Positions 9,300 through 16,416 of a DNA stretch of 25,212 nt are shown here, piece after piece. A program made the translations under genes and the position numbers. The notes under the pieces are model-generated. The model worked only from the letters and a program-made list of their open reading frames with translations, had not been told where the DNA came from and ran no database searches. Location of the stretch: IMG/VR virus record IMGVR_UViG_3300010389_000074, positions 6,829 through 32,040 of that record, one strand, 5' to 3'. This DNA comes from a virus. Every line of letters begins with the position of its first letter. The first letter of the stretch is position 1.

Positions 9300-11050
9300 T
9301 ACAACGCTCCCAACAACGCACGAAGATCAGGAGGCCCAGCCGGGGCACCGCCCCCAGCCTCAGCGCCAGCCCCCGGCTGCGCGATCCCGGGCTGGGCCTC
9401 AGGGGCACCAGGCTCGACCTGTTCGGCCTGACGCTCTTGCGCTTCCCGCTGCACCTTCGTGACAGCTTCAGCAAGATCAGCCTGATCGTTCTTCACCAAC
9501 TCCATAATGCGAGCTAGGTCGGACGGCGGCAGAGCGCCCTGTGCGGCCTGCTGCTGCAAACCGGCCAGCAGCGACTGCTCAAGCTGCTCAGCCACCACGG
9601 CGTCACGTTCCTTCTCGACATCTTCGACCAGAGGGTCGATCCGCATGAACGCTTCCTTGGACATGGTGCCCATCGCAAGACGTTGACCGCCAGCGATCAC
9701 AAGGTTGTTGATGTCCGCACCAGCCTGCGAGTACGACACGACGTTGTCGTCGGTCGTGAAGTGCTTGTTCGGGGTGTAGTCAACCTTGCCTTTGACCTTG
9801 CCCATACTGACGTAGAACGACCGAGGCTTGTTGCCGGCGTACGCCTTGCACTGAGCAATCGCAATCCGGTTCTCCTCCTCGAGGGCACGGGCAAGCGTCT
9901 TCTGCGTCTCTTGCACCGTGAAGTCCACCACAGCAGACAGCACAGCATCGCCACGACGACCCGTACGAATGTTGGAGGTGGATTCGCCGCCGAACTCGGC
10001 AGGGATACCAGCGGTCAGGCGCTGGGCACGTTCAAGCCGGTCGATGGCAGGGTTGGTCATGAACCCTGGCTGCATCTGCATGTCTCGCAGCGTGCCGCCA
10101 CGCACCACACCAACCTCGCCAGTCAGACCGTTAGCGGTGTTGACGATCTTGGGTTGTTCGCCTGCGTTGCCGACCAGCCAAGTGTCAGGGAACACGCCCT
10201 TCTGCACAGCCAGCACCTCGAGCGCCATGAGCTTTGCTTGCTGCTGGTACATGCCGAGGATGCCGTCGAACTGGCCTCGGGACTCGTCCAGCGAGATCCG
10301 GTTTGACACGACGACGGGGCAGCGGCCGATCAGGTTTGGGACACGCTCCAGCTCCACGATGACGGGGCTGGTGTCGTCGCTGGCGTAACCCTGAGTGTGC
10401 GGGTTACGCAACCCGACCAGCACCGTCTCCATATGGTCGACGTACTCGATCATCTCGATCGGTTCGTCCTTCTCATACGGCGAATCCTTCACGCCACCAG
10501 CGAACCGCAAAGCGGCTTCGGGGTAGAACGTCTGCATCCAGCCATATGATCGTTCATATCCGAACACGCAGTCGGCAGGAGTCATGTCGTCCACGCCCCG
10601 CAGGTTCGACGGGTAGGCGGTCAGCGGGTCACGGGTATGCCACGTCGGCACGCCCTTCTTCGGATCGAACCGCAACTGCGTCACAGTCTGCGAATAACCG
10701 ATCAGGTGACGGGCACGCTTAGCCAACTGCAAATCAAGCGTCGAGTTCTGCCACCAACCAAACATCGCCTTGCGACGAATCTGCGCGTGCTTGCGCGCCT
10801 GCTTCGAGGTGTCGTCGGACGGTGGGCACACAATGTCCGGCAGGACCGACGCGACACGCATCGCAGTCTGGTCGAGGCCCTGGGCGAGCAGGTTAGCGAC
10901 CGCAGCCGATTCGGTAGTGTCGATCTCGGGTAGCGGCACGACAACGTCGCCGTTGTAATGGTCACGAATGTGACGCATACGCGCCTTAACGCCCGCATGG
11001 TTCTGCGAACGGCTGTAGTACAGGTCGACAATCTCTTCAGCAGACTTCAT
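9299..11050 (-). CDS. Portal protein (583 aa)
   Basis: The protein forms the dodecameric ring at the capsid vertex through which terminase packages DNA. Evidence: directly downstream of the terminase; length typical of portals; an N-terminal helical part (EIVDLYYSRSQNHAGVKAR) leading to WWQNSTLDLQLAKRARH and a central RGGTLRDMQMQPGFMTNPAI followed by a helix with IPAEFGGESTSNIRTGRRGD, the long-helix/wing region seen in portals of actinobacteriophages. The C-terminal ~60 residues are Gln then Pro/Gly/Ala-rich and probably disordered. I chose the ATG at 11048-11050, which overlaps the terminase stop (ATGA), instead of an in-frame start at 11164 that would run 118 bases into the terminase gene. 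The exact portal subfamily is not resolved. Confidence 0.85.
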   Translation of the reverse strand: MKSAEEIVDLYYSRSQNHAGVKARMRHIRDHYNGDVVVPLPEIDTTESAAVANLLAQGLDQTAMRVASVLPDIVCPPSDDTSKQARKHAQIRRKAMFGWWQNSTLDLQLAKRARHLIGYSQTVTQLRFDPKKGVPTWHTRDPLTAYPSNLRGVDDMTPADCVFGYERSYGWMQTFYPEAALRFAGGVKDSPYEKDEPIEMIEYVDHMETVLVGLRNPHTQGYASDDTSPVIVELERVPNLIGRCPVVVSNRISLDESRGQFDGILGMYQQQAKLMALEVLAVQKGVFPDTWLVGNAGEQPKIVNTANGLTGEVGVVRGGTLRDMQMQPGFMTNPAIDRLERAQRLTAGIPAEFGGESTSNIRTGRRGDAVLSAVVDFTVQETQKTLARALEEENRIAIAQCKAYAGNKPRSFYVSMGKVKGKVDYTPNKHFTTDDNVVSYSQAGADINNLVIAGGQRLAMGTMSKEAFMRIDPLVEDVEKERDAVVAEQLEQSLLAGLQQQAAQGALPPSDLARIMELVKNDQADLAEAVTKVQREAQERQAEQVEPGAPEAQPGIAQPGAGAEAGGGAPAGPPDLRALLGAL

Positions 11051-13026
11051 GCGTATGACTCTCCAGTAAGCCAGGACGGACGCCACTGACGCGCGACGTT
11101 CTCCATCGATGGAGTGTAAATCTTTTCGAGATTGTGCTCCATGAACCATTGTGCCATAACACAATCGTCCGTTCTAGAACCAGTCCCCTCAGGGTTCCAC
11201 TTCGTGACCTCGTTTACCAGAAGTAACGAGTGTGGACGTGCGGCAGTCTGCTGCTTCCCCGGCAACCGTACTCGGCCGGCTTTGTACAAGGGGGCCAGCA
11301 TCTGCACACCGTACTTCGGGTCGCCTTTGTTCCTCGAGTGCGTGTAATGCGGCACAAGCTCCACGCCCCTCGTTGACGCCCACCTGCGGAAGTGGTCGTA
11401 CTGGAGGATGAACTTCTGCGCTGCGTTCGCTTCAACAATCCAGTACTGGATCGGGTGCCCCATATCGTTCGATATTTGCCACCAGTCCTCTGCGATTCCG
11501 GTAAAAGTCTGTTGCTCATGGTTCCAGTCCAAGAATGACGGCGCGTCCATCTTGCGCCTGTAGGACTCCAACAGATACCGGTACTCTGTTTCCTCAACGT
11601 ATGCCCAGCATTGCAAAGCCCAAAAATTTGACGGGCTTGGGTCAGCAGAAGCGATAACGACAGGGTCAGACGGCAGGTACGGGGGGAGCTGCCACAGGTC
11701 ACGGTCGGAGTCCCAGCAGCCTACATGATGCACGCCGTCTCGGCCTTCACCGCCCGACACCCACACAGGGTCAACAAGCACAGCAGACGGGTCAGCGTCT
11801 TCCTGCTGGTACAGGATCTCGTACCGGTCAGGAGTCTGCGCCTTGATGTGCCGGATCTTCTTCCACGGCAACCGTCGAGGATACAGCAGGCACCCTTCAG
11901 GGTACGGCTTCGCGTTCAGGCTGTGGTCGCCTTCGCACTGGTCCTCGTAGTGAACCTTGTACTTCAGGTGATGGTACTTGGATTCTTCGAACGAGTCCGT
12001 GGGGGAGGGTGTTTCACAAGGCAAGGAGGAAGCCTGTCCAGAGATCTCCTCTGGCACCATGCCCTCCCCCACTAGGTCAAGGTCATCCTCGTCTAGTGGG
12101 GCCTTCTTATCTAGTGCGTACCGGTAGATGTCGTCGGACGACATGCGTTGGCCGTTCAACACTAACAGGCCACCTGGCTCGAGACGGGTTTCTGCTACCT
12201 CGTCCCACCAGCGGTACATGTCGGAGCGGGATTCGGAGTTACGCATCTTGCGTGGATCCCACACGTCGTCCCAGATGACGAGGTCAAAACGGCCACCAAG
12301 GAAGCCAGAGTCCATGCCAAACGCTGACCAAGTAGGTTCTTTCTGCGAGAGAGGCTGGTCGTCGGGCTGCAAAATGGTGAAGGCTTCGGCTCTCCATATT
12401 TCCTTCGCATCAGGTTTGAACGCACCGAAGTCCTGCTGCATGGTGCGTACGGCATCCACAGCGATACCGATCTTCTGGTCGTTCAACTCGGCACGGGCAA
12501 CGTGTTCTCGTTCAAACTCTGCACGTAGCCGCCGTGTGTACCACTCGGCTAGGCGTTGAGTTGACGATCCGATCATGCCTCGTAGGGCACGGTTGCGGAC
12601 GGTCGCCCAAGCAGGCAACACTTTCGCAAAAAACGTAGATTTGCCGGAACCGGGGGGTGCGTTGATGACGATGTACTCCTCCTGCGGCGTGTTGAGGAGT
12701 TCGTTTACTTTTTCGGTTGCTTCGATTTGCCAGGGTTGGAGAATGATTCCGAAGTAACGGAGCGCAAATGCTTCGATGTTGTCATGTGCTTCTTGTGCGG
12801 CCGGGTCGAGCTGGTCATAGGCAGGGATCTTTGAAACGCCGATTCTGTCGACTTGTTCTTTTGCTTGCAGCCACGAACGGGTCGAAGTGCGGCCCGATTC
12901 GTTGTCACGCGCCGAGTGGTAGTTCACGCCGGCTTTGATCGCGGATTGGCGCATTGATTCGCCGCCGCGACGAAGCAGCAGGTACTGGACCCACTGCTCC
13001 GTTGTTGTGTGCTTGCCAGACGGCAT
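11047..13026 (-). CDS. terL: Terminase large subunit with N-terminal HTH-like segment (659 aa)
   Basis: ATP-driven DNA packaging motor and headful/cos nuclease. The Walker A motif APPGSGKST is at residues 123-131, Walker B FDLVIWDD at 247-254, and a motif III-like LVLNGQR at 288-294. The RNase H-type nuclease acids are seen as D462 (in ASADPS), E532 (in VEAN) and D620/D621 (in RTDD). The first ~50 residues (EQWVQYLLLRR, MRQSAIKAGVNYHSAR) read like a helix-turn-helix of small-terminase type. No separate small terminase is recognised among the small genes upstream. Between ATPase and nuclease, residues ~305-345 are an acidic insertion whose DNA is highly palindromic (11999-12098). The next gene upstream ends two bases before the start codon. 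Confidence 0.95.
   Translation of the reverse strand: MPSGKHTTTEQWVQYLLLRRGGESMRQSAIKAGVNYHSARDNESGRTSTRSWLQAKEQVDRIGVSKIPAYDQLDPAAQEAHDNIEAFALRYFGIILQPWQIEATEKVNELLNTPQEEYIVINAPPGSGKSTFFAKVLPAWATVRNRALRGMIGSSTQRLAEWYTRRLRAEFEREHVARAELNDQKIGIAVDAVRTMQQDFGAFKPDAKEIWRAEAFTILQPDDQPLSQKEPTWSAFGMDSGFLGGRFDLVIWDDVWDPRKMRNSESRSDMYRWWDEVAETRLEPGGLLVLNGQRMSSDDIYRYALDKKAPLDEDDLDLVGEGMVPEEISGQASSLPCETPSPTDSFEESKYHHLKYKVHYEDQCEGDHSLNAKPYPEGCLLYPRRLPWKKIRHIKAQTPDRYEILYQQEDADPSAVLVDPVWVSGGEGRDGVHHVGCWDSDRDLWQLPPYLPSDPVVIASADPSPSNFWALQCWAYVEETEYRYLLESYRRKMDAPSFLDWNHEQQTFTGIAEDWWQISNDMGHPIQYWIVEANAAQKFILQYDHFRRWASTRGVELVPHYTHSRNKGDPKYGVQMLAPLYKAGRVRLPGKQQTAARPHSLLLVNEVTKWNPEGTGSRTDDCVMAQWFMEHNLEKIYTPSMENVARQWRPSWLTGESYA
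11999..12098. repeat. Palindromic insertion-like segment inside terL
   Basis: GTGGGGGAGGG (11999-12009) is an exact inverted repeat of 12062-12072. Inside lie a CCAGAG/CTCTGG hairpin and an AGGC/GCCT pair. Next to it CACTAG (12071-12076) pairs with CTAGTG (12093-12098), and CTAGTG recurs at 12111. The segment stays in frame and encodes an acidic, Pro/Ser-rich linker between the ATPase and nuclease domains, as a small palindromic element inserted in frame would. Confidence 0.7.
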
Positions 13027-13028
13027 GG

Positions 13029-13319
13029 CTACTTCTTGGTGGACTTGCCGTTAGCGCCCTGGCGGGCACGGTTACGGCTCGAGTCCTCCGGCACGATCCG
13101 GCCGTCCTTCGTGTGTGACATGTCTTTGCCTCGCAAGTTCACGCCACGCTTCTTCGCGGCACGCCGAGCCTTCTTCAGCTCGTTGCGTTTCTTGCGCTGC
13201 TCCGGACGGGCATTGACCTTCTTATCGGTTGCTGCCTTCTTGCGTCGAGCCTCAGGATGATCCCGGTAGTACTTGGCCGACGACCGCAGCTGGCTACGAG
13301 GTTTCTTCGGCGGGGCCAT
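13029..13319 (-). CDS. Small basic protein, YYRDHPEAR family (96 aa)
   Basis: Very Lys/Arg-rich protein with KYYRDHPEARRKKAATDKK near the N-terminus and GKDMSHTKDGRIVPEDSSRN near the C-terminus. From memory, this arrangement (YY...NPEAR..K...D...N..P..R..R.EL, then D.SH...G) defines a small protein common in marine and freshwater phages, function unknown, probably nucleic-acid binding because of its charge. I prefer the ATG at 13317-13319, which overlaps the preceding stop as TAATG, over an in-frame GTG two codons upstream. The stop lies two bases before the terminase start. Confidence 0.85.
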   Translation of the reverse strand: MAPPKKPRSQLRSSAKYYRDHPEARRKKAATDKKVNARPEQRKKRNELKKARRAAKKRGVNLRGKDMSHTKDGRIVPEDSSRNRARQGANGKSTKK

Positions 13320-13603
13320 TACCACTTCACCTTGTTCGCCCAGTACGCAGCAGACATCTTGCCCTTCGCAATGTTCTTCGCATGGCGAGCCTTGAACGAC
13401 TTACGGCGCGCTTTCTGAGCAGCCGTCTTCGGGTTCTTGCCCGCACCAGACACGCCCTGCTGGCCGAATCGAATCGTCTTGACACGATCACCCTCCTTCG
13501 CCACCACGACATGGCTCTTGGTCGGATGGTTCGGCGTCCGTTTCGGCTTGTTGTAACCCGACACGCCGGCACGCTTCAAACGAGGATCAGGTTTCTTCGC
13601 CAT
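13319..13603 (-). CDS. Small basic protein, AGVSGYNKPKRTP family (94 aa)
   Basis: Starts with MAKKPDPRLKRAGVSGYNKP, continues with TKSHVVVAKEGDRVKTIRFG and ends with HAKNIAKGKMSAAYWANKVK. From memory this is a very conserved small protein in aquatic phages (and known as a domain of unknown function), often located near terminase or portal. The pI is strongly basic. The function is unknown; a virion DNA-binding or packaging accessory role is only inferred from charge and position. Its ATG shares one base with the stop of the 55-aa gene, and its stop TAA overlaps the next ATG. Confidence 0.88.
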   Translation of the reverse strand: MAKKPDPRLKRAGVSGYNKPKRTPNHPTKSHVVVAKEGDRVKTIRFGQQGVSGAGKNPKTAAQKARRKSFKARHAKNIAKGKMSAAYWANKVKW

Positions 13604-13770
13604 CAGCGACGCTTCTTCGCAGTCTTCGCAGAACGCTTAAACGCAGCAGCAGTCGGCGCACCCTTCGACCCAGGCTTCCGCATCCGCTCACCAGAACCAG
13701 CCTTGATCCGCTTCCGCTTCGCATGAATGTTCGCGTACAAGCCCTTCTGAGCCTTCTTCTTCGCCGGCAT
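13603..13770 (-). CDS. Small basic protein, GLYANIHAKRKRI family (55 aa)
   Basis: MPAKKKAQKGLYANIHAKRK followed by a GSGERMRKPGSKGAPT motif and a Lys/Arg-rich tail. From memory this is a highly conserved short phage protein of unknown function found in many cyanophage, actinophage and uncultured phage genomes. The reading frame and start at 13768-13770 are supported by the upstream GGGAG ten bases before the ATG and by the one-base overlap with the next gene. About one residue in three is Lys or Arg, so nucleic-acid or ribosome contact is plausible but unproven. Confidence 0.85.
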   Translation of the reverse strand: MPAKKKAQKGLYANIHAKRKRIKAGSGERMRKPGSKGAPTAAAFKRSAKTAKKRR

Positions 13771-13844
13771 CAGCTACTCCCTACAATCGCACAAGTCACA
13801 AATACACAAATGAGGATCAGCAACAGCACACGAGCTACTGGCAC
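13770..13844 (-). CDS. Possible 24-aa hydrophobic peptide
   Basis: A GTG at 13842-13844 opens a frame encoding a short basic start and then a run of about 17 hydrophobic residues (VLLLILICVFVTCAIVG), a single membrane helix. The stop shares one base with the ATG of the 55-aa gene (TGATG), the same junction used by the real genes here, and the start overlaps the end of the 56-aa gene. A GGAG lies about 11 bases upstream of the GTG. The case rests on hydrophobicity and junction geometry only. Confidence 0.3.
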   Translation of the reverse strand: MPVARVLLLILICVFVTCAIVGSS

Positions 13845-14005
13845 GACTCACACGACTCCGGATTCTCAAGGTCACACGATCCCTCAATCGGCTCATCAGA
13901 ACCCTCACCCCAATCCAACTCATCAAACTCACCCTTCCTGTACAACTCGACCAGCTTCTCAGGATTCTGCACACCACACCTACGCAAAGAATCAGCCAAC
14001 ACCAT
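13835..14005 (-). CDS. First gene of the late operon, small acidic Cys-containing protein (56 aa)
   Basis: A perfect AGGAGG (complement of 14013-14018) sits seven bases ahead of the ATG at 14003-14005, the strongest ribosome binding site of the leftward block. The protein starts MVLADSLRRCGVQNPEKLVE, with a helical first half, then an acidic Glu/Asp-rich tail ending in four cysteines (GSCDLE, ESCESCQ), which could bind a metal. I do not recognise a family. It is the promoter-proximal gene of the late operon. A TAGTGT hexamer (complement of 14032-14037) could be its -10, but no convincing -35 is seen. Confidence 0.7.
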   Translation of the reverse strand: MVLADSLRRCGVQNPEKLVELYRKGEFDELDWGEGSDEPIEGSCDLENPESCESCQ

Positions 14006-14234
14006 CACACAACCTCCTCAAGTCATCTGCTACACTACACCACGCCAGCACCCCAACCTGGCAAACCGTTGGGGCCACGCCTTGCAAGCGTGAGCGTCGC
14101 CCGTCAGAAGGGCCTCCGAGTCGTGCTCGAGAAACGACGGCTCCCCGGGACGGAGCGGGCACGACCAGCCAACACACACCGCAGATCGTTGGCCGGCGAT
14201 CAACCGAAACTGACGGAGGGACCCAGGGCACGGT

Positions 14235-14284
14235 CCCAACACCACACAACACACACACCAACAAACCAAAACACCCAACACACC
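14235..14284. repeat. 50-base A/C-only tract
   Basis: Every base from 14235 to 14284 is A or C (G/T on the other strand). Such strand-asymmetric low-complexity DNA may be easily melted or bound by single-strand proteins, or may form an unstructured leader in leftward transcripts. No function is shown. Confidence 0.8.
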
Positions 14285-14289
14285 GATAT

Positions 14290-14322
14290 CACATTCCTAT
14301 GTGGCATGTGCCTCGGCACATG
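14290..14322. promoter_or_regulatory. Two adjacent palindromes, possible operators
   Basis: CACAT-TCCT-ATGTG (14290-14303) is followed two bases later in register by CATGTGCC-TC-GGCACATG (14305-14322), an 8-bp perfect palindrome. Both share the CATGTG/CACATG core. They lie in the divergent intergenic region, where a dimeric regulator could act on both operons. No regulator has been matched to them. Confidence 0.4.
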
Positions 14323-14583
14323 GCCCCATTGGTTGTGGCTCGTTCCTCGCCACTATGACCCCCCCTTCCCCTACCCTACCGGCATTTGTTAGGTGCCCTT
14401 AACTCGAGGGATGGAACGCTACAGAACGTCACGAAACAACACCAAACAAAGCCGGCACCGGAACAGACACCACAGAACCGAAAGCGCATAGCAAGACTTG
14501 CCGAGCGAGTGAGATGCGGAGAGCTTGCCGAGTGTCTACGCTGCGGAGAGTTTCCCGGCCGAGTGAGTTGCGGAAAGGTTGGC

Positions 14584-14817
14584 GAGGTTGCGCGTCGAGG
14601 TTGCCGGCTGTAGTTGTTCGTTCGTGTGGTGTGTTGCTGTTGTTGTTGCTGCCGCACCTCCGCTGCGCTCCGGTTTGGCGTCGGAGTGAGTGCCGGCGAG
14701 GTTGCGCGCCGGGGTTGGGCCACTATCCCGCGTGCGCGTCGCGTGCGTCAGTGTCGCCACTATGGCCGCCGTGTATCGGATCGAGTGCGCCGAGGTTGCC
14801 GGCCGTGGAGAGGTTGC
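14584..14817 (+). repeat. Five direct copies of GAGGTTGC (iteron-like)
   Basis: Exact copies at 14584-14591, 14597-14604, 14698-14705, 14792-14799 and 14810-14817, all on the same strand. Related GAGCTTGCC copies are at 14521 and 14819. The copies often extend to CGAGGTTGC(C/G)(G/C)G. Same-strand short repeats in a non-coding region are typical of iterons or regulator-binding arrays, although the region is also generally rich in GCCGAG words. Confidence 0.5.
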
Positions 14818-14909
14818 CGAGCTTGCCGCCTGGCCCCGGGCGTGTCGCCGGCGAGGATCCCCGGCCGAATGCCTTGCAACGTATTACATGCCCCGGTAGC
14901 GTGGTGCGT

Positions 14910-15215
14910 ATGCATACCCAACCCAACAGCGGAGTGAGCGCGCATGACGCGCCCGCGACCGCGCCCACCCATGAGCCGAAATGGTGGCGGGACGCCCAAC
15001 ACGGCCCCTATATCGCCGAATCTCTGTCAAATGGCATGACAGCCCGTGTCGTTCACTACGCGACCCCCCACAGCCAACTAGGCGAGATCCTCCAAACGTT
15101 CACAGGTACAACCGCATGGAGCGACGCAGCACGCGCCGCTCAGGATCTCCACCAGAGCGAGCGCGCCAACCTCGCCGCGGATGCCGTCGCCGCACAAAAT
15201 AGGCCGAACCAGTGA
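14910..15215 (+). CDS. Hypothetical early protein (101 aa)
   Basis: First gene of the first rightward operon. The ATG at 14910 is chosen because the protein becomes ordinary from there (KWWRDAQHGPYIAESLSNGM, then TARVVHYATPHSQLGEILQT), whereas the upstream in-frame extension is a Pro/Arg/Ser-rich read-through of the repeat region. The ribosome binding site is weak (a GGTAGCG about ten bases upstream). The end overlaps the next GTG (GTGA). No domain is recognised; the C-terminal third is Ala-rich and helical. Confidence 0.6.
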   Translation: MHTQPNSGVSAHDAPATAPTHEPKWWRDAQHGPYIAESLSNGMTARVVHYATPHSQLGEILQTFTGTTAWSDAARAAQDLHQSERANLAADAVAAQNRPNQ

Positions 15216-15466
15216 CCGCCCCACTCACCGCAAGCCCGCGCATCGCCGTGACGATCCGTTGGGCCGAACTGACCGTTCCGCAGCGGTGGGCAGTTGCGGA
15301 GACAGCCAACGCCATGGCCGCGGGATCCCTGGATCTCGAGCGCTTGCGCGAGTTCCTCGACGGCCGAAACGAGCCGGCGACGGCGTCGGCGTGGCCGAGC
15401 GTCTCGCCGGCGCTTGCCTGCTTGCGTGACTTCCTGGGCTTGCGTGACGAGAAGGTAGACCGATGA
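15212..15466 (+). CDS. Hypothetical early protein (84 aa)
   Basis: GTG start at 15212 in a GTGA overlap with the previous stop, and its own stop overlaps the next ATG (ATGA at 15463-15466). It is a helical protein with a WAELTVPQRWAVAETANAMA segment and LERLREFLDG, and it ends in FLGLRDEKVDR. No motif or family is recognised. The unbroken chain of four-base overlaps from 14910 to 15720 argues that it is translated as part of an operon. Confidence 0.65.
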   Translation: MTAPLTASPRIAVTIRWAELTVPQRWAVAETANAMAAGSLDLERLREFLDGRNEPATASAWPSVSPALACLRDFLGLRDEKVDR

Positions 15467-15720
15467 ACGAAACACTAACCGCCCATGTCCGAATCGGAAA
15501 CGAGGCAATCGAGAACGAACACGACGCGCTTGAAACGCTGCGCGCCGCACTGGCGCGCATTCTCGTCGAAGGCGTGCAGAGCTGGACCCGATACAGTGCA
15601 AAAGAGGTTGACGGCAAAGTAACCGAGACTGCCAAGGAATGGACCGTGCGCGACGCGAACGGAAACACCGTTGGCGCTATTCGGCACGTTAACCACGACG
15701 GCGAGGAGGTAGCCCGATGA
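15463..15720 (+). CDS. Hypothetical early protein (85 aa)
   Basis: ATG start in an ATGA overlap with the previous gene. The N-terminal half is helical and acidic (GNEAIENEHDALETLRAALA), the C-terminal half a predicted beta-rich part (TAKEWTVRDANGNTVGAIRH). A GAGGAGGTAG at its end serves as ribosome site for the next gene, which starts in another ATGA overlap. No family is recognised. Confidence 0.65.
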   Translation: MNETLTAHVRIGNEAIENEHDALETLRAALARILVEGVQSWTRYSAKEVDGKVTETAKEWTVRDANGNTVGAIRHVNHDGEEVAR

Positions 15721-16049
15721 CCGTCGCCGTTTTCGCCGCGTTCTGGGTCGGTGTGCTCGTCGTCGCCGTGTGGCCCGATGCGTCAGAGCGTGCCGAGCTT
15801 GCTAGGTGGATGCGTCACCGTGTCGCCACTATCTCGCGGGTCCGAGACGATGGTCGCCACTATGGCCACCCCTCGCACAGCCTGCCGAGATCGGCGCACG
15901 GTATCGGCACCGTGTGCCCGTTCGGCCGTCGACAGTGCAAGCTGCACGAATTCGAAGGCATGCCGCCGCGTGATGGCATCGCACGCGTGACGCCGGAAGG
16001 GCTGCCCAACGTGTGGGCCGACCTCGACACAGCAGAGCGCGAGCAGTAA
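15717..16049 (+). CDS. Hypothetical protein with N-terminal membrane helix (110 aa)
   Basis: Residues 3-19 (VAVFAAFWVGVLVVAVW) form one membrane helix or uncleaved signal anchor, followed by a basic region (ELARWMRHRVATISRVR) and a Cys-containing segment (GTVCPFGRRQCKLHEFEG). The topology by charge is unclear. The gene carries two copies of the TCGCCACTAT motif in different frames. Start by ATGA overlap and a GGAGG six bases upstream. The function is unknown; a small membrane protein among early phage genes could act on the host envelope, which is speculation. Confidence 0.65.
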   Translation: MTVAVFAAFWVGVLVVAVWPDASERAELARWMRHRVATISRVRDDGRHYGHPSHSLPRSAHGIGTVCPFGRRQCKLHEFEGMPPRDGIARVTPEGLPNVWADLDTAEREQ

Positions 16050-16070
16050 ACCCAGGAGGCAGCGCGCGAG

Positions 16071-16093
16071 CCTGCCGGCCAAAAGTCGGCAGG
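16071..16093. other. Intergenic hairpin
   Basis: CCTGCCG (16071-16077) pairs with CGGCAGG (16087-16093) across a nine-base loop, in the 95-base gap between two early genes. It lacks a T-run, so it is more likely an RNA-processing or stability element, or a weak attenuator, than a terminator. An AGGAGG at 16053-16058 in the same gap has no start codon behind it. Confidence 0.45.
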
Positions 16094-16144
16094 TTCCGCG
16101 GTGCCGCTTAGGTACTGAAACCCAACCAGAAAGAGAGTCCAATT

Positions 16145-16414
16145 ATGGACCTGTATTGCCGAACCTGTGGCGAGCCATGGGACACCTACGAGGTGCAAAC
16201 GTGCCTTGCCGAGGAACTCGAGACGACGCCCGCAAAAGCGCTTGCCCTATTCCGGCGCAAGGGTTGCGAAGCTTTCCCAGGTTCGAAGTGTGCCGAGGAT
16301 GCCGCGCCGAGTTTGCGCGGCGAAGCTACTGCCGTCCTGTTTGACCTGATGCCGGATGACGCGGACGGAGTCGCCGCGATGCTCGAAGACTTCGACGCGC
16401 TAGGGATGCTGTAG
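16145..16414 (+). CDS. Small Cys-motif protein, zinc-ribbon-like (89 aa)
   Basis: Starts MDLYCRTCGEPWDTYEVQTC: a CxxC followed by CGEPWD and a third Cys, then further cysteines at KGCEAF and SKCAED. This resembles small zinc-ribbon-type proteins common in actinobacteriophages, usually annotated as hypothetical. An AAGAGAG lies about eight bases before the ATG. The C-terminal part is acidic (FDLMPDDADGVAAMLEDFDA). The following gene starts two bases after the stop. Metal binding is inferred from cysteine spacing. Confidence 0.7.
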   Translation: MDLYCRTCGEPWDTYEVQTCLAEELETTPAKALALFRRKGCEAFPGSKCAEDAAPSLRGEATAVLFDLMPDDADGVAAMLEDFDALGML

Positions 16415-16416
16415 CC

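Larger units (their letters stand above)
14006..14909. other. Non-coding divergent region between late and early operons
   Basis: About 900 bases with no credible gene on either strand: the ORFs present have repetitive or Arg/Pro-biased translations and no ribosome sites. It should hold the divergent promoters of the leftward late operon and the rightward early operon. Visible contents are small GC-rich hairpins at 14090-14237 (for example GGGACC at 14218-14223 pairing with 14232-14237), an A/C-only tract, adjacent palindromes at 14290-14322, GAGGTTGC repeats at 14584-14817, and two copies of the TCGCCACTAT motif. No consensus -35/-10 pair stands out. Confidence 0.6.
14347..15863 (+). repeat. 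Dispersed 10-bp motif TCGCCACTAT, four copies
   Basis: Exact copies at 14347-14356, 14754-14763, 15823-15832 and 15854-15863, all in the same orientation; the last two are 31 bases apart. Two of them extend to GTCGCCACTATGGCC. Shorter variants occur at 14720 (CCACTAT), 17578 (TCACTAT) and 22190 (TCACTATGGCC). The 15823 and 15854 copies lie in the same gene but in different reading frames, so the repetition is at DNA level. Confidence 0.6.

Noticed and set aside
11051-11164. Longer portal start
   Set aside because: It would run 118 bases into the terminase gene, and the extra residues look unlike a portal. The ATGA junction at 11047-11050 is the standard arrangement here.
14514-14909. N-terminal extension of the 101-aa early gene and other ORFs in the 14.0-14.9 kb region
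   Set aside because: The translations are repetitive, Arg/Pro/Cys-rich and follow DNA repeats; no ribosome sites.
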